A DNA stretch of 64,000 nucleotides, taken from contig NW_018344332.1 of the NCBI RefSeq assembly GCF_002099425.1, forward strand, positions 930,001-994,000. Reading direction: 5' to 3'. Of this stretch, positions 44,169 through 57,289 are shown piece by piece. The position numbers were made by a program, and so were the translations under genes. The stretch's first letter is position 1. The number at the start of each line of letters is the position of its first letter. The stretch is from Phascolarctos cinereus. Taxonomy: Eukaryota > Chordata > Mammalia > Diprotodontia > Phascolarctidae. The notes below the pieces were generated by a model. The model was not told the DNA's origin, did no database searches, and saw only the letters and a program-made list of their open reading frames with translations.

Positions 44169-44984
44169 AAGAAATTATAAAGGAGAACTTCCTTAATTTC
44201 CTTAAACCAGAGGGTAAAATACATATCTAAACAATCCATGGGTCACCTCCTGAAAGAAGTCTCAAAACAAAAACTCCCAGGAAAATTCTAGCCAAATTCC
44301 AGAGCTCCCAGGTTAAAGTGCAAATACTTCAAGCCACAAGAAAGAACTCTTGCAAATAGTGTGGAGACCTAGTCATCACCACACAAGATTTATCAGCTCC
44401 TAAATTAAGGTAGCATAGGGCTTGGAATATGATATTCCAGAAGGCAAAGGAGCTATGATTAAAACCAAGAATAACCTACCCAGCAAAGCTGAGTACAATT
44501 CTTCAGGGGGAAAAACTGATACTTAATGAAAGATGACTTTCAAGCTTTCCTAATAAAAAAAAATGAGTGATGAATAGAAAATTTTACTTTCACATATGAG
44601 ACTCAAGAAAAGCATAAAAAGGTAAACATGAAAGAGAAATCCTAAGGGACTCAATAAGGTAGAACTGTTTACATTTCTATATAGGAAGATGATACATGTA
44701 ACTCTGAAGAACTTTATGATTATTAGGGCAGTTAGAAGGAGTCCACATGGACAGAGTGTACAGTAGTGAGTCATTTGTGTTGCAATGATTTTTATAAAAA
44801 AGGAAAAATGGATGGGTGAGAAAGAGGAATGCACCAGCAGAAGGGGCAAGAAAGTGAAAGAATTTAAAAATTAACTCACATAAAAGAGATGTACAAGGAA
44901 GAGCTTTTACAGTGGAGTGAAAAAAGAAGGGGGGAGGTAATGCTTGAATATGACTCTCATCTGAATTGGTCCAAACAGAGAAGA

Positions 44985-44985
<1 letters not shown>

Positions 44986-45020
<35 letters not shown>
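44986..45020. repeat. (CA)n microsatellite
   Basis: A perfect CA run of about 35 bases inside the L1 inter-ORF region. The minus-strand valine/cysteine frames here are products of the repeat. Confidence 0.97.
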
Positions 45021-45022
<2 letters not shown>

Positions 45023-48000
45023 TAAAATGGGTATAGAAATGTATCTTACCCAGCAGGAAAGGAAGAGGGGAATAGGATAAAAAAGGGAGAGTAACAAAAG
45101 GGAAGGAAAATGAAAGTGAGTAGCAAAACAAACTATTGAGGAGAGATAGGGTAAAAGGAAATGGATAAGGCTAAACAAAAGAGAACAGGATGGAGGAAAA
45201 TGCAAAGGTAGTCACCATAATTCTGAATCTGAATAAGATGCTTTCACCCATGAAATGTAAGTGGATAGCAGAATGGGTCAAGAAACATAATATAACAACA
45301 TGTTGTTTACAAGAAACACTCTTGAAACACACAGAGAGAGGCACATACAGACAAAAAAACTGGCTGGAGCAGAATCTATTATGTTTCAATTGAAGTTTAA
45401 AAAAAGGGAAGGGTAGCAACCATGATCTCAGAAAAAGAAAAGACAAAAATAGGCCTAATGAAAAGAGAAGAGATAAGGAGGGAAACTATATCTTGCTAAA
45501 CGTCATCATAGATGATGAAGTAATAGCAAAACAAATATAAATGCACTAAACAGCATAGCATCTAAATTTTTAAAGGAAAAATTAAATGAGTTCTAAGAAG
45601 AAATAGAGTAAAATTATACCAGTGGTGGACCTCAATATTCTTCTTTGAGAGTTAGATATTAAGTAAATTAGAAATACATTAAAGAAATGGATAGAATTTT
45701 ATAAAAGGTAGATAAGATAGATGTCTTGGCAAAATTAAATGTAAATAAATGGGAGCATGTCTTTTTCTCAGCTGCAAATGGCACCTTCCCAAAAATTGAC
45801 CATGCATTAGGGTATAAAAACCTTACAAACCAATGCAGAAAAGCACAAGTATTAAATATTCCAGTTTTAGACTATGATGCAATAAAAATTGAATTCAATA
45901 AAGGGCCTGGGAAGCATAGATTGAAAATTAATTGGCAACTAATCTAAAGGTAAAGAATGAATGGTTCAAAGGAAAAAAAATCACTAAAAATTAATAATTT
46001 TAAAAATTATTTTATTTTAAAATTAAATTAATAATTAATAATAATGATAACATATCAAAATTTATAGAATACAGCCAAAGCAATAATTAGAGGGAAATTT
46101 GTGGATGTGTGTGTATAAATACATTCATCAAGAAAAGTAAAAAGAAGAGATAAATGCATTGAGTATGCTACTAAAAAAAAAACTAGAAGAAGAGCAAATA
46201 AAATTCTCAATTAAACACCAAAATGGAAATCCTGAAAATAAAAGGAGAGATTGAAAACTGAAAGTAAAAAGTCATTGAACTGATAAATAAAAGTAGGAAC
46301 TGGTTTTATGAGAAAAAAACAATAAAACACATTAACCAATGACCAATTCACTTTAAATTAATTCAATTTAAAGAAATAAAAAAGAAAATCAAATTACCAA
46401 TATCCAAAATGAAAAGGTTAACTTCAGCACCAATGAAGAGGAAAGGAAACCAATTATTAGGAGCTATTTTGTCAAGTTATATGCCCACAAAACTGACAAT
46501 CTAAGTTTAGTGAATGAATATTTTAAAAATATAAATTGCCCAGAATAATAGAAGAAAGAGAATATTTAAGTAGCCCTTATTTAAAAAAAAAAAATTGAAA
46601 AGGCCATCAATAAACTCCCAAAGAAAAAAATCCCAAGAAACGTATGGATTTACAAGTTAATTGTAACAAATATTTAAGGAACAAACAAGTTCAATACTAT
46701 ATAAACTATTTTTAAAACTAGATTTTTAAAAGTCCTACATAATTAGTTTTAGGAAACAAAAATACTTTTCATACCTAAACCAAGAATAGCAAAAACACAG
46801 AAAGAAAACGTTAGGCCAATTATCCATTATCACTACTATTGTTCAATATTATATTAGAAATGCTAGCTAGAGCAATAAGACAAGAAAAAGAAATCGAGGG
46901 AATAAAAATAGGTAATGAGGAGGCAAAATTATCATTCTTTGCAGAAAAGACAATGGCATACTTTGAGAACCCTGGAGAATCAATGGAAAACACTGGTTGA
47001 AACAATGAACAACTTTAGCAAAGTTGCAGAATATAAAATAAATCCACATAAATCATCATCATTTCTATAGATAACCAACAAAACCCAGAAGGAGGAGAAA
47101 GAAAAAGAAAATACATTTAAAATAATTACAAACATTATCAAATACTTGGAAGTCTACCTGTCAGGACAAACTGAGGGATTATATGAACACAATTACAAAA
47201 CACTTTACGAAGACAAATCTAAACAAGTGTAGCTGTATTAGCTGCTCATGAATCTACTGAGCCAATATAACAAAAATGAACTTCTATCTATATTATTTTA
47301 CTTATTTAGTGACATACCAACCAAACTACCAAAAACTTATTTTGTAGGGTAGGAAAAATAATAACAAAATTCATCTGGAACAACAAAAGGTCAAGAATAT
47401 CAAAGGAATCATCAAAAAAAAAAAATGTAAAGGTGGACTAGCAGCACCAGATCTCAAAATGTACTACAAAGTGATGATCATGAAAACAATTTGATACTAA
47501 GAAATAGGGTGGTATGCAGTGGAATAGATGTGGTACACAAAAGTAGTAAATAATTATAATAACGTAGTATTGGATAAATCCAAAGATCCTAGCTTTGGGG
47601 GCAAGAACTCACCATCTGCCTAAAAATGCCAGAAAAACAGGAAAGCAAACTGAGCAGAAATCAGGCAAAGATCAACAACTTATGCTGTATATGAATACAA
47701 AACTAAAAGTAGTAAATTATTTAGACATAAAGGGGGGTGCCACAAGTAAACGATGGAAGCATGGAATGATTAAACTATAAGATCTATAGATAAGGGAAGA
47801 GGTTGTGATCAAACAAGAGATAAAGAAGATTGCAGTATGTAAAACTGATAATTTTGTTTTCGTGAAATTAAAGTGTTTTTTTTTTCTCTCCCAGAAACAA
47901 ATCTAACGGAGTCAAAATAGGAAGGAAAGTAAGAAAATTAGGGGGAGGGGTTGATAACAAAGTTCTCTTATAAAGTTTCATTTCTCATAAGGAACTTAGC

Positions 48001-48984
48001 CAAATTCATAAAAGTAAGAATCATTCTTTAATTGATAAATGGTCAAAGAATATGAACAAGTCGTTTTTAGAATAAGAATTGAAAGACATTTAAAGTCATA
48101 TAAAATGCTCTAAATCACTACTGATAAGAGAAATCCAATTTGAAACAACTGTGTGTTACAACCTCACACCTTAAATTGACTAACATGACAGAAAAGGAAA
48201 ATGACAAATGCTGGAGGAGATGTGGGAAAATAGGGACACCAATGCACTGTGGGTGGAATTGTGAAATGATCCAATCATTTTGGAGAGCATTTTGGAACTA
48301 TGCCCAAAGAACGATCAAACTGCACATATTTTTTGATCCAGCAATAAAACTATGAGGTCTGTATGCAAAAGACATCAAAGAAAAAGGAAAATGACCTATT
48401 GTACAAAAATATTTATAGCAGCAGAACTGGAAATGAAGGGGAAGCTCATCAATCTGGGAATGGCTGAATGAGTTGTGGCATCTCATTGTGATGGACTAAT
48501 ATTGTCTAATGAGGGGGGTAGCTTAAAAAATGGGAAGACCTATATGAACTGCAAAGGGAAGTAAGCAGAAGCAGGAGATTCACAGATTGTGCAGAGTAAC
48601 AGCAATGTTGTAATAATAATTAACTGTGAAAGACTTAGCTGCTCTGATCAATATAATAATTCAAGATAATTCCAGAAGACTCATGAGGAAAAAATGCTTT
48701 TTTCCTCCAGAGCAAGAACTGACAGACTCTGAGTGCAAACTGAAGTATGGGTAAAGAAAATCAAAAAAGGAAAATTACTTTATTTTTCTTGCTTTTCTGA
48801 TATGGCTAATATGGAAATGTTTTGCATGATTTCACGTGTGTAATTGATATCATATAGCTGCTTGCCTTCTCATTGAATGTGGGAGCAGTAGGAGAGAGGG
48901 AGAATATTTGGAGTTACATTTTTTTAAGTGGATGTTAAAAATAAATTGAAAAATTGAAAAAAGACCCCTGATCACATGATGCCA

Positions 48985-49180
48985 TGTTCTCTGAGAAGTC
49001 TTTCCCAATTCCTCGTAAACTTAGAGCCTTCCTCTGCTGATTTTCCCACATTCATCCTGTACATCTCTTGTTCAAACCCAGTTGCTTGGCTGTTGTCTCC
49101 CCAGTACTTGAGAGCTCCTTTCATTTTAATCATAGCACTTAATATGTTGTAGGTGCTAAAAAAAAGTGTTGACTAACTGA
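48985..49180 (+). mobile_element. L2 LINE, 3' end
   Basis: 'agaagtctttcccaattcct', 'tgctgattttcccacattca', 'acttgagagctcctttcatt' and 'tgttgtaggtgctaaaa' follow LINE-2 3' order. Confidence 0.7.
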
Positions 49181-50674
49181 CCAAGTCCCTTTTCCATATT
49201 ACTAAGCAGTTGATGTGGTACTATCAGGAAATAGGGGTTTACGGATAGAGAAAGAAGGAAAGAAATCTCTGCAGCTTTCCCTCCCTCAAGATTCAGGGCA
49301 GTGGGGAACCCAGGATAGCCTAGGGAAGTAGTAGGGGCAGAATGAGAAGATGACCTCAAATTTCTGGGTCTCCAGCAGGCTGGCACAGACCCCTGGGTCT
49401 CTGGCACATCAACCCTGCCTCCAGGGTTGAGTTTAACTACCATGACATCACCAACAATGAAACTCGCCATGCTTGAAGTACCTGGAGGTCAGCTACAACT
49501 CAACTTGGACCAAGGTTTTACTAGCTGCTGCAAATACTGGTTGGAGCTGTCCTGGGGGCTACCCAGATCAGCATCAGAAATTCCCCGAATTCTGAGATAT
49601 TGGTCACTACTGCAGAGGAACCTTCAGATTTTGGAGGAGGAGGACATGCAAATGCTCTATCAAGTTACTCTTCTGAAGGGCCTGGGATCCTTTCCCTGAC
49701 CGGCCCTGTGTGAGTCCCTGTATCGCACTTGGAGCCAGATCCCCTACTTAAGCAGCACTCTTATTGTTCTGCCCCCCTCACAGAGGGTGGAAAGGAACCA
49801 GGAATCCATTGAGGGGAGAAATGACTGAAGAGAAGGGGTTCCACACATAGCTGTCTCAACTTTTCTCTGAGCCTCTGGAGTTTCCTTTGCTCTTTCTCAG
49901 AAGTCTGCTTAAAGGTATTAGGGACAAAAGATTTCCTCATGGCCACAGGTCAAAATAGCCTTAGAAGAGAAAAGGATAAGTGCTATTTCATTCAAGCAAA
50001 ATGCTTCACAAATAGCAGGATATCTGTGTTCGTGTACTTGTTCATTCTTACATTTACACCTCTTGTAAAAAGGTTCCCAGGGATAGTCCTTTTAGGGAGA
50101 CAAGTTTGAATTCAATAAAGCCTTTGTCTGGGACAAGTGTTTGTCAGCTCCTAGGGAGCTGCCTGGTTACTTCCCCCATTAGAAAAAGTCATTTCTGATT
50201 ACAGATTTGGAAGGAAAGCTCTCTGCCCACTCAGCCCAACTCTACTACTTGTTAAGGACTCGCCATTTTCTGTTCTGTGTCACAGTTTGGAAAGTGGCAG
50301 CGGTTGCCCCCCAGACCAGAGCTCTGGGTGTGTACACTATGACAGTCTTATCATCCTGACAGAATTGAATAGAAGGAGCAAATTTTGTGGTTGAAGAATG
50401 AGACTCCCTAGACATATGTAACCTTTGCAAACCAGATTTGCCTGGAACATCCCCAGAACTGAAGATATTGTCAGGAGATGGTAGCCTTTAGGAATACTAA
50501 CTATAGAAATACCAAATCAGAGGCATGCAGGTAGGACAAGGCAGTGGGAACTCAGGCACCCCAGATGGTGTGACTGCAGTGTCATCCCTCCAGAGGGATC
50601 TCTGAAACAAAACTACTCCACACTCACCCAAACCAGTGGGAACCAGCCCTTCATCTCTGGGCAGATTTCAATGT
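49181..50674. other. No recognised feature
   Basis: A 1.5-kb stretch without repeats that I recognise. The frame at 49427-49699 and its antisense partner show no domain, and no splice pair convinces me. It may include conserved non-coding sequence. Confidence 0.45.
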
Positions 50675-51050
50675 AATTTAGCATGCATTTATTAGACACC
50701 TAGGTTTCAAAGTGGAAAGAATATACAATTGGAGTCATGGAGTTCTGGGTATGAATACTGCTCTATGTCACTCTGGACAAGCTTTAGTTTTCTCCTCTCT
50801 TAAATGGAGATAGCAATAGTGCATACCTCCCAGGGCTGTTAGGAAGATGAAATGAAACTTTAAAGCATCATATGAGTGTTAGTTCTTATTATTGTGTGTC
50901 AGAACCCGCTCTCAGAACTAAGGACGCAAAGACAAAAGGAAAATCATCTCTGGCTTCAGAGAGATTACCTTCTACGGGGAAGAGACAGAGTACACAAAGA
51001 CAATGAGGCATGAGCCAGACAAATAGAGAAGTGCCAGCATGGGACCAGGG
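50675..51050 (-). mobile_element. L2 LINE, 3' end, split by a MIR
   Basis: 'gcatgcatttattagacacc' at 50680 and 'cgcaaagacaaaaggaaaat' with 'gagattaccttctacgggga' from 50925 are parts of one inverted LINE-2 3' end. A MIR-type SINE separates them. Confidence 0.65.
50710..50900 (+). mobile_element. THER1/MIR-type CORE-SINE
   Basis: 'ggagtcatggagttctgggt', 'tctcctctcttaaatggaga' and 'cagggctgttaggaagatga' through 'gagtgttagttcttattatt' form a sense MIR. Confidence 0.8.
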
Positions 51051-52401
51051 TGGGGGTGGGAGGGAGATATCTTCTGCTGGCCCCTGAGTGAGCTAAAATT
51101 CTGAAAATCCAGAGCCCTTCAATTCTGACTCTGCCAAAGGGGGGACTTTCCCTGAATCCCACTGAACAGGCCCAACTTCAGAGGGTCTGACATTGTGTGA
51201 TATAACAAATTCAAATGGATTACAATATGGAGATCACAGGCTGAGAAAGGTGAGAGCTATCTATGAGTCATCCCAGGGTTGTGTGGCCCACACAATATTA
51301 CTCAGCTCTGAAACTGAGGAAATGAAATGCATGGACTTAGGGCAAAAGCGGCAGACTCAGTCTTGAGTGGGTGTGGCCAGCAGCCATGATGGGGGCCAGT
51401 GAGCAGGCTGCCACAGTCGCCACAATGCCTCACACAGCTTCCACTATGTGTGCCGAATGAAACAGACTGAAGAAGAGTATCTGGATGTAGCAAGCGGATG
51501 GCCAGACTAAGTATCGGAAGTGTTTTATGTATTTGGGAACCACATTGCCCTCCTGTGGAGTCACCCAACCCTACCTGGAAAGTAACTCAGGAATCTAAGC
51601 AATGGGTTCACCTTGGGGTAGAATCAATCTTGAAGGATAACACTCTCTCCCCTTCACCACCTCCCACACTGAATCATGCTATATTGAATTACCCTAAGGA
51701 CCTATATGGGCCTCCACGTATCTAATACTGTGATATGAATTGAGAAGGGAAGCCAACCCCTTCCCCATTTTGCTCCCAATAAGCACATAATTCAAGGCAG
51801 CAGGGGCCAGGCAAAGTCTGAATTTGCTTCTCTGTTTTGGTGGCAAGGCTCCTGCTGACCTCCACCTCCGGGGCCACATGCCTGCTCCCTTCTCTGCAGG
51901 GGAGAGGGGTTTCTGGCACCAAACTTGATTCCTCATAAGACCTCTCTAGTGAGTTGAACATGACTCTGTCTCTGTGTTTGTCTCTCTCCCCTGCCCCACC
52001 CTTTATTCTACAACATTGATAAACCTGAACATGATATTCAAAGTTCTTTCTAGAATGACACAGATTACTTGTCTCAACCCTCTGTGAGTCAGGTCTCATG
52101 AATTAACAAACTTCTAAACCACTTAAGGATAGTCATGCTGTCACACACACAAATAGCAACAGAATACAAGATAGAGTAGAAGAATTATGACATTTCTGCT
52201 TGGCTTCCTCTCAAAACCTGGTTCCCAGAACCAACACTCCTCCCAGAGATGAAGACCCAACACTTATATGTCTACCATTGCCTGTCACTACTGCTGTATC
52301 TCTGAGCCAGAGGCCTCACCACTGGCTCTTCAGGGAGGTAGAAAGGCTGTGTGGATGGACAAACTTTCTGTGTCCTTCCACCCCCACCTCCCAAGGCATG
52401 C
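51051..52401. other. No recognised feature
   Basis: Non-coding DNA. Frames on both strands at 51300-51940 and 51722-52099 overlap and carry no motif. Confidence 0.45.
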
Positions 52402-52490
52402 ATACACACACACACACACACACACAGTGTCACATTCAGACACTCACACATGCATGCACACTCACATTCACACACACACACACACTATCA
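52402..52490. repeat. Interrupted (CA)n microsatellite
   Basis: Two CA runs (52402-52427 and about 52467-52488) with a degenerate CA-rich middle. Confidence 0.95.
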
Positions 52491-52894
52491 CTGCAAGATT
52501 CACCTTTAGCTCTGCTGTAACATTTTTTTTCCTTTTGACTTTCAAACCCAGGGCCTGCAAGCCCTGGCCTCTGCTCCTTTTTATAGAAGTTGCTCTTTTC
52601 TACAACAGTTGGAGTTGTTTAAATCACTAAAATTGATCTGAACAGCAGCTTCATCACTCATAAAAATAACTTTTGAATGGGCCTCTAAATATCTCAGGCC
52701 AGGAAACTATCCAATAAGGACCTATCCTCTATCACCTCAAGGAAATATAAAAATGAACGTGCATGTCTTCTTCAGCAAGACATATTAAAAGTCCCAAACA
52801 AAGGATTCATCTTTTAGACTTATTAATTCCCCAGGATTCTTCCTGCCTCATGATTCTGGCAGTAATGGGTACTGATAATAATTAATCTAATGAT
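52491..52894. other. No recognised feature
   Basis: Non-coding DNA without a recognised repeat. Confidence 0.45.
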
Positions 52895-53135
52895 AAATGG
52901 CTAACATTTCTGTAGTGCTTACTATGTGCCGCAAACAGGGCAAAGTACATTACACTTATCTCATTGGATCTTTACAACAATCCTGAGAAATGGGTGCTAT
53001 TATTATTTCCATTTTACAGTTGGGGAAACTGAAGGAGATAGTTGGTTATTGCTTTCCCCTGGATCACAAAGCTAGTAAGTGTCTGAGGCTGGATTTGAAT
53101 TCTAGGGCTGGTCCTCTATATACTTTGCTCCTGAT
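52895..53135 (-). mobile_element. THER1/MIR-type CORE-SINE
   Basis: The plus strand reads 'ctgtagtgcttactatgtgc', 'cttatctcattggatcttta', 'ttccattttacagttgggga' and 'gaggctggatttgaattcta', a complete inverted MIR. Confidence 0.88.
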
Positions 53136-53479
53136 CTGCCAATCCGGACTATTGTACCTTAAATAGAAATGTGATCCCACCTTTCTTATGTGTTGGCCAA
53201 GGAATCCGTTGATTTCTGGGTCAAAGGATGGAAAAGTGCTTTCTTGTTATACAGGCCAACTTGTATTGTCTTCTGTTCTTATATTACCTGTTTCCACTAC
53301 AAATGAGATAACCACAAGATGGGTAGTACAATGAAAAGAAGCCTGGAAGGCCAAACCTTGGGTTTCACCAAGTACCAGATACAAAGTAGACCACAACTAA
53401 TATTTGTTCTTATGTGGGTATATATTTTCTAACCTAATATATTATTTATAGCCACATTTTAACTTATTATTCTTTACAA
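53136..53479. other. No recognised feature
   Basis: AT-rich non-coding DNA before the L1. It may include diverged L1 sequence around 53160-53280. Confidence 0.4.
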
Positions 53480-55735
53480 TGAATGAGTGAAAAACATTTC
53501 ACCAATCACCTTGTAAACAAATATCAAAGTGGAAGGAAAAAAAACCTCAAAAACACAAACAACATCCAGAACTCTCAAGTCAAAGGAATATTTCTAAAAG
53601 TAACCAAAATGAAGAGTTCCAAAACTGAGGAATCACAGCTATGGATCACACAAGACTATGCTGAAATAAATTGTATTCTCCATTGTGGAGACTTAATCTG
53701 GGGATATGACATTCCAAATGACAATAGAACAAGGCATGCAATAAAAAATAACTTCCTTATTCCACTGGGATAGTAGAGTCCAACTGGGAATAAATTGTCA
53801 TTGTTGCCCAGAAGAGTTTTATGCGTTATCTGGACAATATTGAAATCTTTGATATCTTTGCAAGAGAAATCACAAGGCCCTCAATAAGGATAAACTGTTT
53901 AAGTTTATCTATGGGAAGATGATACATGTAATTCCTAAGAACTTTATCATTATTAGGCCAGTTAGAAGGACTTTACATGGACAGAGTGCGTGCACGTGAG
54001 TCAATTATGCTGGGATGATCCCAAAAAGAAATGGATGGGTGAGAAAGAGGAACTAGAAGGAGGAATGGAGAAAAGGAACAGGGAAAATTATCTCACATAA
54101 AAGATGAATAGAAGGAAGAGGTTTTTCAGTGGAGGAAAAAAATAGAGGTGAATGACAAGCATTGTTTGAATCTCACTCTCATCTGAATTGATCGAAAGAG
54201 GAAAGAATATCTATAAATACTCACTTGGGTATAGAAATCTATTTTAACCAATAAGGAAGTAGGAAACGAAAGAAATAAGAGAAAAGGGGTGGTGGTGATA
54301 AAAAGGAAGGCAGATTAAAGGAGGCAGTTGTCAGAAACAAAACAGGCCTTTGAAGAAGGACAGGGTAATAAGAGAGAGAAATATTATAAAGAGAAGAAAA
54401 TAGATGGAGGAAAATACACAATGATCATAGCTGTGAATGTGAATGGGATGAATTAACTTATAAAAGAGCAGTGAATAGACAAATGTATTAAAAACCAGAA
54501 TCCAACCATATATTGTTTATAAGAAACACACTTAAAACAGAAAAACACACACAGAGTTAAAATAAAGGACTAGAGCAAAATCTATTATGATTTAGATGAG
54601 GTTAAAAAAAAAGGCATGGGTGCAGAGACCAGTATCTCAAACAAAGCAAAATGAAACATAAATCTAATTGAAAGAAATAGCTAAGGATACCACGTTTTGC
54701 TAAAAGGTACCATAGAAAATGGAGTAATACCAAAAAAAAAAAAAAGCAAGTTTCTCTGAAAGATATAGGGAACAGACACATTTAAAAAAAAATGAAAGGC
54801 ATGACCCAATTGATAAATCATGAAAGGATGGGAATAAGTAATTTCTAGAATAAGAAATGAGAGGCATTTATAGTTACATAAAATGTTTTAAATCAGTATT
54901 GATTACAGAACTTCAAATTAAAACAACTCTGAGATACCACCTTACACCTATCACACTGGCTAACGTGGAAAATGGCAAATGCTCAATAGGATGTGGAAAA
55001 ATAGGGACACTAATCCACTGTAGGTGGAGTTGCGAAATGATCCAAACATTCTGGAGAACAATTTGGAACTATGACCAAAAGGTTATCAAATTATGCATAT
55101 CCTTTGACCAAGCTATACCACTACTAGGTCTGTATCACAAAGAGATAGAATGAAAAGGATATACAAGTACAAAAATACAGGACCTCTTTTCATGGTTGCA
55201 AAGAATTTGAAATTGAGGAAATGCCCTTCAATTGAGGAAGGGCTAAACAAGTTCTGATGTGTGATCGCAACAGAATACCATTGTGCTATATGAAATGACA
55301 AATGGGATGGTTTCAGAAAAACTGGGAAAGACCTGTATGAATTGATGCAGAGTGGAGTAAGCAGAACCAGGAGATCAATATACAGTAACAGAAATATTGT
55401 AACAATGATCAACTTTAAAAGAGTTAGCTACTCTGATCAATATAAGTATTTAGAATAAATCTGAAGGACTAATGATGAAAAATGCTATTTATTTCCAGAG
55501 AGAGAACTGATGAACTCTGAATGTAAATTGAAATTTAATTTTTCACTTTCTTTATTTTGATTGCTTTTTATGACATGACTAATATGTTTTTGCTTGATTT
55601 CACAAGTATAATTGATATCATATCGCCTGTGTTCTCAATGAGTGGGGGAGGTGCTGGAGAGAGGGGAGGACTTAGAACTCAAAATTTAACAAAAAAGAAT
55701 ATTGAAAATAAATGAAATTTTTTTATTTTTTAAAA
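53480..55735 (+). mobile_element. L1 LINE, internally deleted
   Basis: The copy begins in the C-terminal half of ORF1 (IQNSQVKGIFLKVTKMKSSK at 53560-53625) and passes through the inter-ORF region (53890-54420) into the first part of ORF2. Near 54735 it jumps, at an A-run, from endonuclease sequence ('aaaaggtaccatagaaaatg') to the C-terminal part. There [18 protein letters not shown] keeps the zinc-knuckle-like spacing. The 3'UTR ends with a T-rich and A-rich tail near 55735. The catalytic reverse transcriptase is absent. Confidence 0.85.
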
Positions 55736-56325
55736 ACGAATCTACTAAACCCATATATTATACCTACCGGGCATCTTTCCATTGTCCTTAAAGTTAGTAA
55801 GAAAGCTAACTCTTCCTGGCATCTCATTATTTCATGATGCACATCCAAGAGAAAAAAAAACCCTCCATAATTTTAGACTAATATATGAGATGACTTTGGC
55901 TTTCTTATGTATTTTATTTCATGTCAAATAGATGCATGTAAAATGTCATGGTGGCAAAGCAAACTTGTGGGAGGAGGGCATCAAATTGGAACAATTAATG
56001 GACTAGGGATACAGAATCAGACCTACATCAGATACACATGGCCAACATGTTGATTTAGTTTAATTGATGTTTATTTGTTCAAGAGATGGTGGCTTCTATC
56101 TATGGGGATTCATTGGTGTGGGAGGGGGGAGAAGGAAGAAAAGGGGGAAAAAAGAAGTCAATGGCAACAACATCACAGAAATATTTCAAAGTAAAGGTGA
56201 AAATAGGAGGAGGTGTTAAAAGAGGCCACAGAAGGTCAGGATAGTTTATTACCATCTTATTAAATTCAAAACATGCTTTAAAATAAAAAAGAAACCTGTA
56301 CATAACTTTGCAGCTTTGCATTTTG
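55736..56325. other. No recognised feature
   Basis: AT-rich non-coding DNA with a purine tract at 56115-56155. Confidence 0.45.
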
Positions 56326-56575
56326 TTGTTGTTCAGTTATGTCTGTCTCTTCCTGACCTTGAGGACCACAACACACCAATACTGTCCATGAAGTTTTCTT
56401 AGCAAAGATTCTGGAGTGGTTTGCCATTTCCTTCTCCAGTGGATTAAGGCAAACAGAAGTTAAATGACTTGCCCAGGGTCACACAGTTAGTGTCTGAGGC
56501 TAGATTTAAACTCAGGACTTCCTGATGACAGGTCAAGTAGTCTATCCACTGAGCCACCTAGCTGCTCTATAGCTT
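56326..56575 (-). mobile_element. CORE-SINE with RTE/BovB-like tail (Mar1 type)
   Basis: The plus strand runs 'tgttgttcagttatgtctgt', 'ggagtggtttgccatttcct', 'gacttgcccagggtcacaca', 'ctatccactgagccacctag'. It carries an insertion-like change in the tail region. Confidence 0.9.
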
Positions 56576-56869
56576 TATTTACAATCCTTGTTGTCTGTTC
56601 TTTTGTGGATAACGAAGTCTTCATGTTAGTCTTTGTAAAACTCATAGCAAAAAAAAAAGTTCAAAAACTTATCAAAAGAAGAATAACAAAGTATAGACGG
56701 CAATATGAAAGTCTGTACCACATCACTCATTACTGAAAATGACTCTAAGGTTCTACCTGACCAAGCAAATTCACAAAGATCCCAGTGCTGGGAATCATAA
56801 ATCCTAGAAAAGCTAGGAAAGACAGGCTCCCCAATAATGAGAACAGCTCAGCATTGCCACAGTTATTCT

Positions 56870-57285
56870 GGAAATCAATTTAGAATTCAAGTAAAAATGT
56901 GCCTAAAGTGTTCTGACCATTTGAAACAGAGCTCACCTGCTAGGAATATATCCCAAGGGGGCCAAGAATGGAAACAATAGACCAACACATCATAAAATAC
57001 TCTTAGCAGAATTACTTTTTCTGTTGGCAAAGAACTGGAAACAAAGTTAACACCCATAAACTAGAGAATGACAAGTTTTCTTACACAAATGTAATGGAAT
57101 AGTATTGCATCATAAGAACAATAAATAACTCAGAAAAGAGTAGGAAGATTTATATGCAATCATGGAGAGCGAAATATTAAGAACTATGCACAATGACAAT
57201 AATAATGTAAATATATAGAATTAGAAAATAAAACATTATTAAGCAGTAAATTATAATCACCAACACATATGAACAAAGATTAGAA
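56870..57285 (+). mobile_element. Old L1 LINE, ORF2 3' part
   Basis: 'ctaggaatatatcccaaggg', 'ttggcaaagaactggaaaca' and 'aatgtaatggaatagtattg' follow the order of the L1 ORF2 C-terminal region. It is strongly decayed. Confidence 0.65.
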
Positions 57286-57289
57286 AATG

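Larger units (their letters stand above)
42840..48965 (+). mobile_element. Long, decayed L1 LINE (ORF1 to 3'UTR) with two nested insertions
   Basis: The element starts inside ORF1 (5' truncated) and continues through ORF1, interrupted at 42961-43123 and 43331-44168. It then covers the inter-ORF region (about 44640-45190), ORF2 (about 45190-48500) and a 3'UTR ending in an A-rich tail near 48965. Readable pieces include the endonuclease-like TTCCLQETLLKHTERGTYRQ and a domain at 45726-45947 (GTFPKIDHALGYKNLTNQCR). The reverse-transcriptase YADD/FADD motif has become FAEK at 46938-46949, which removes both catalytic aspartates. The C-terminal zinc-knuckle-like [18 protein letters not shown] is near 48203. 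Frames are broken many times. Confidence 0.85.

Noticed and set aside
44550-45446. Several 80-110 codon minus-strand frames
   Set aside because: They are antisense to the L1 inter-ORF region and to the (CA)n microsatellite.
49427-49699. 90-codon plus-strand frame and its antisense partner
   Set aside because: There is no domain, both strands are open, and no convincing splice pair was found.
52200-52630. Threonine/histidine-rich frames of 106 and 120 codons
   Set aside because: They run through the interrupted (CA)n array and have no motif outside it.
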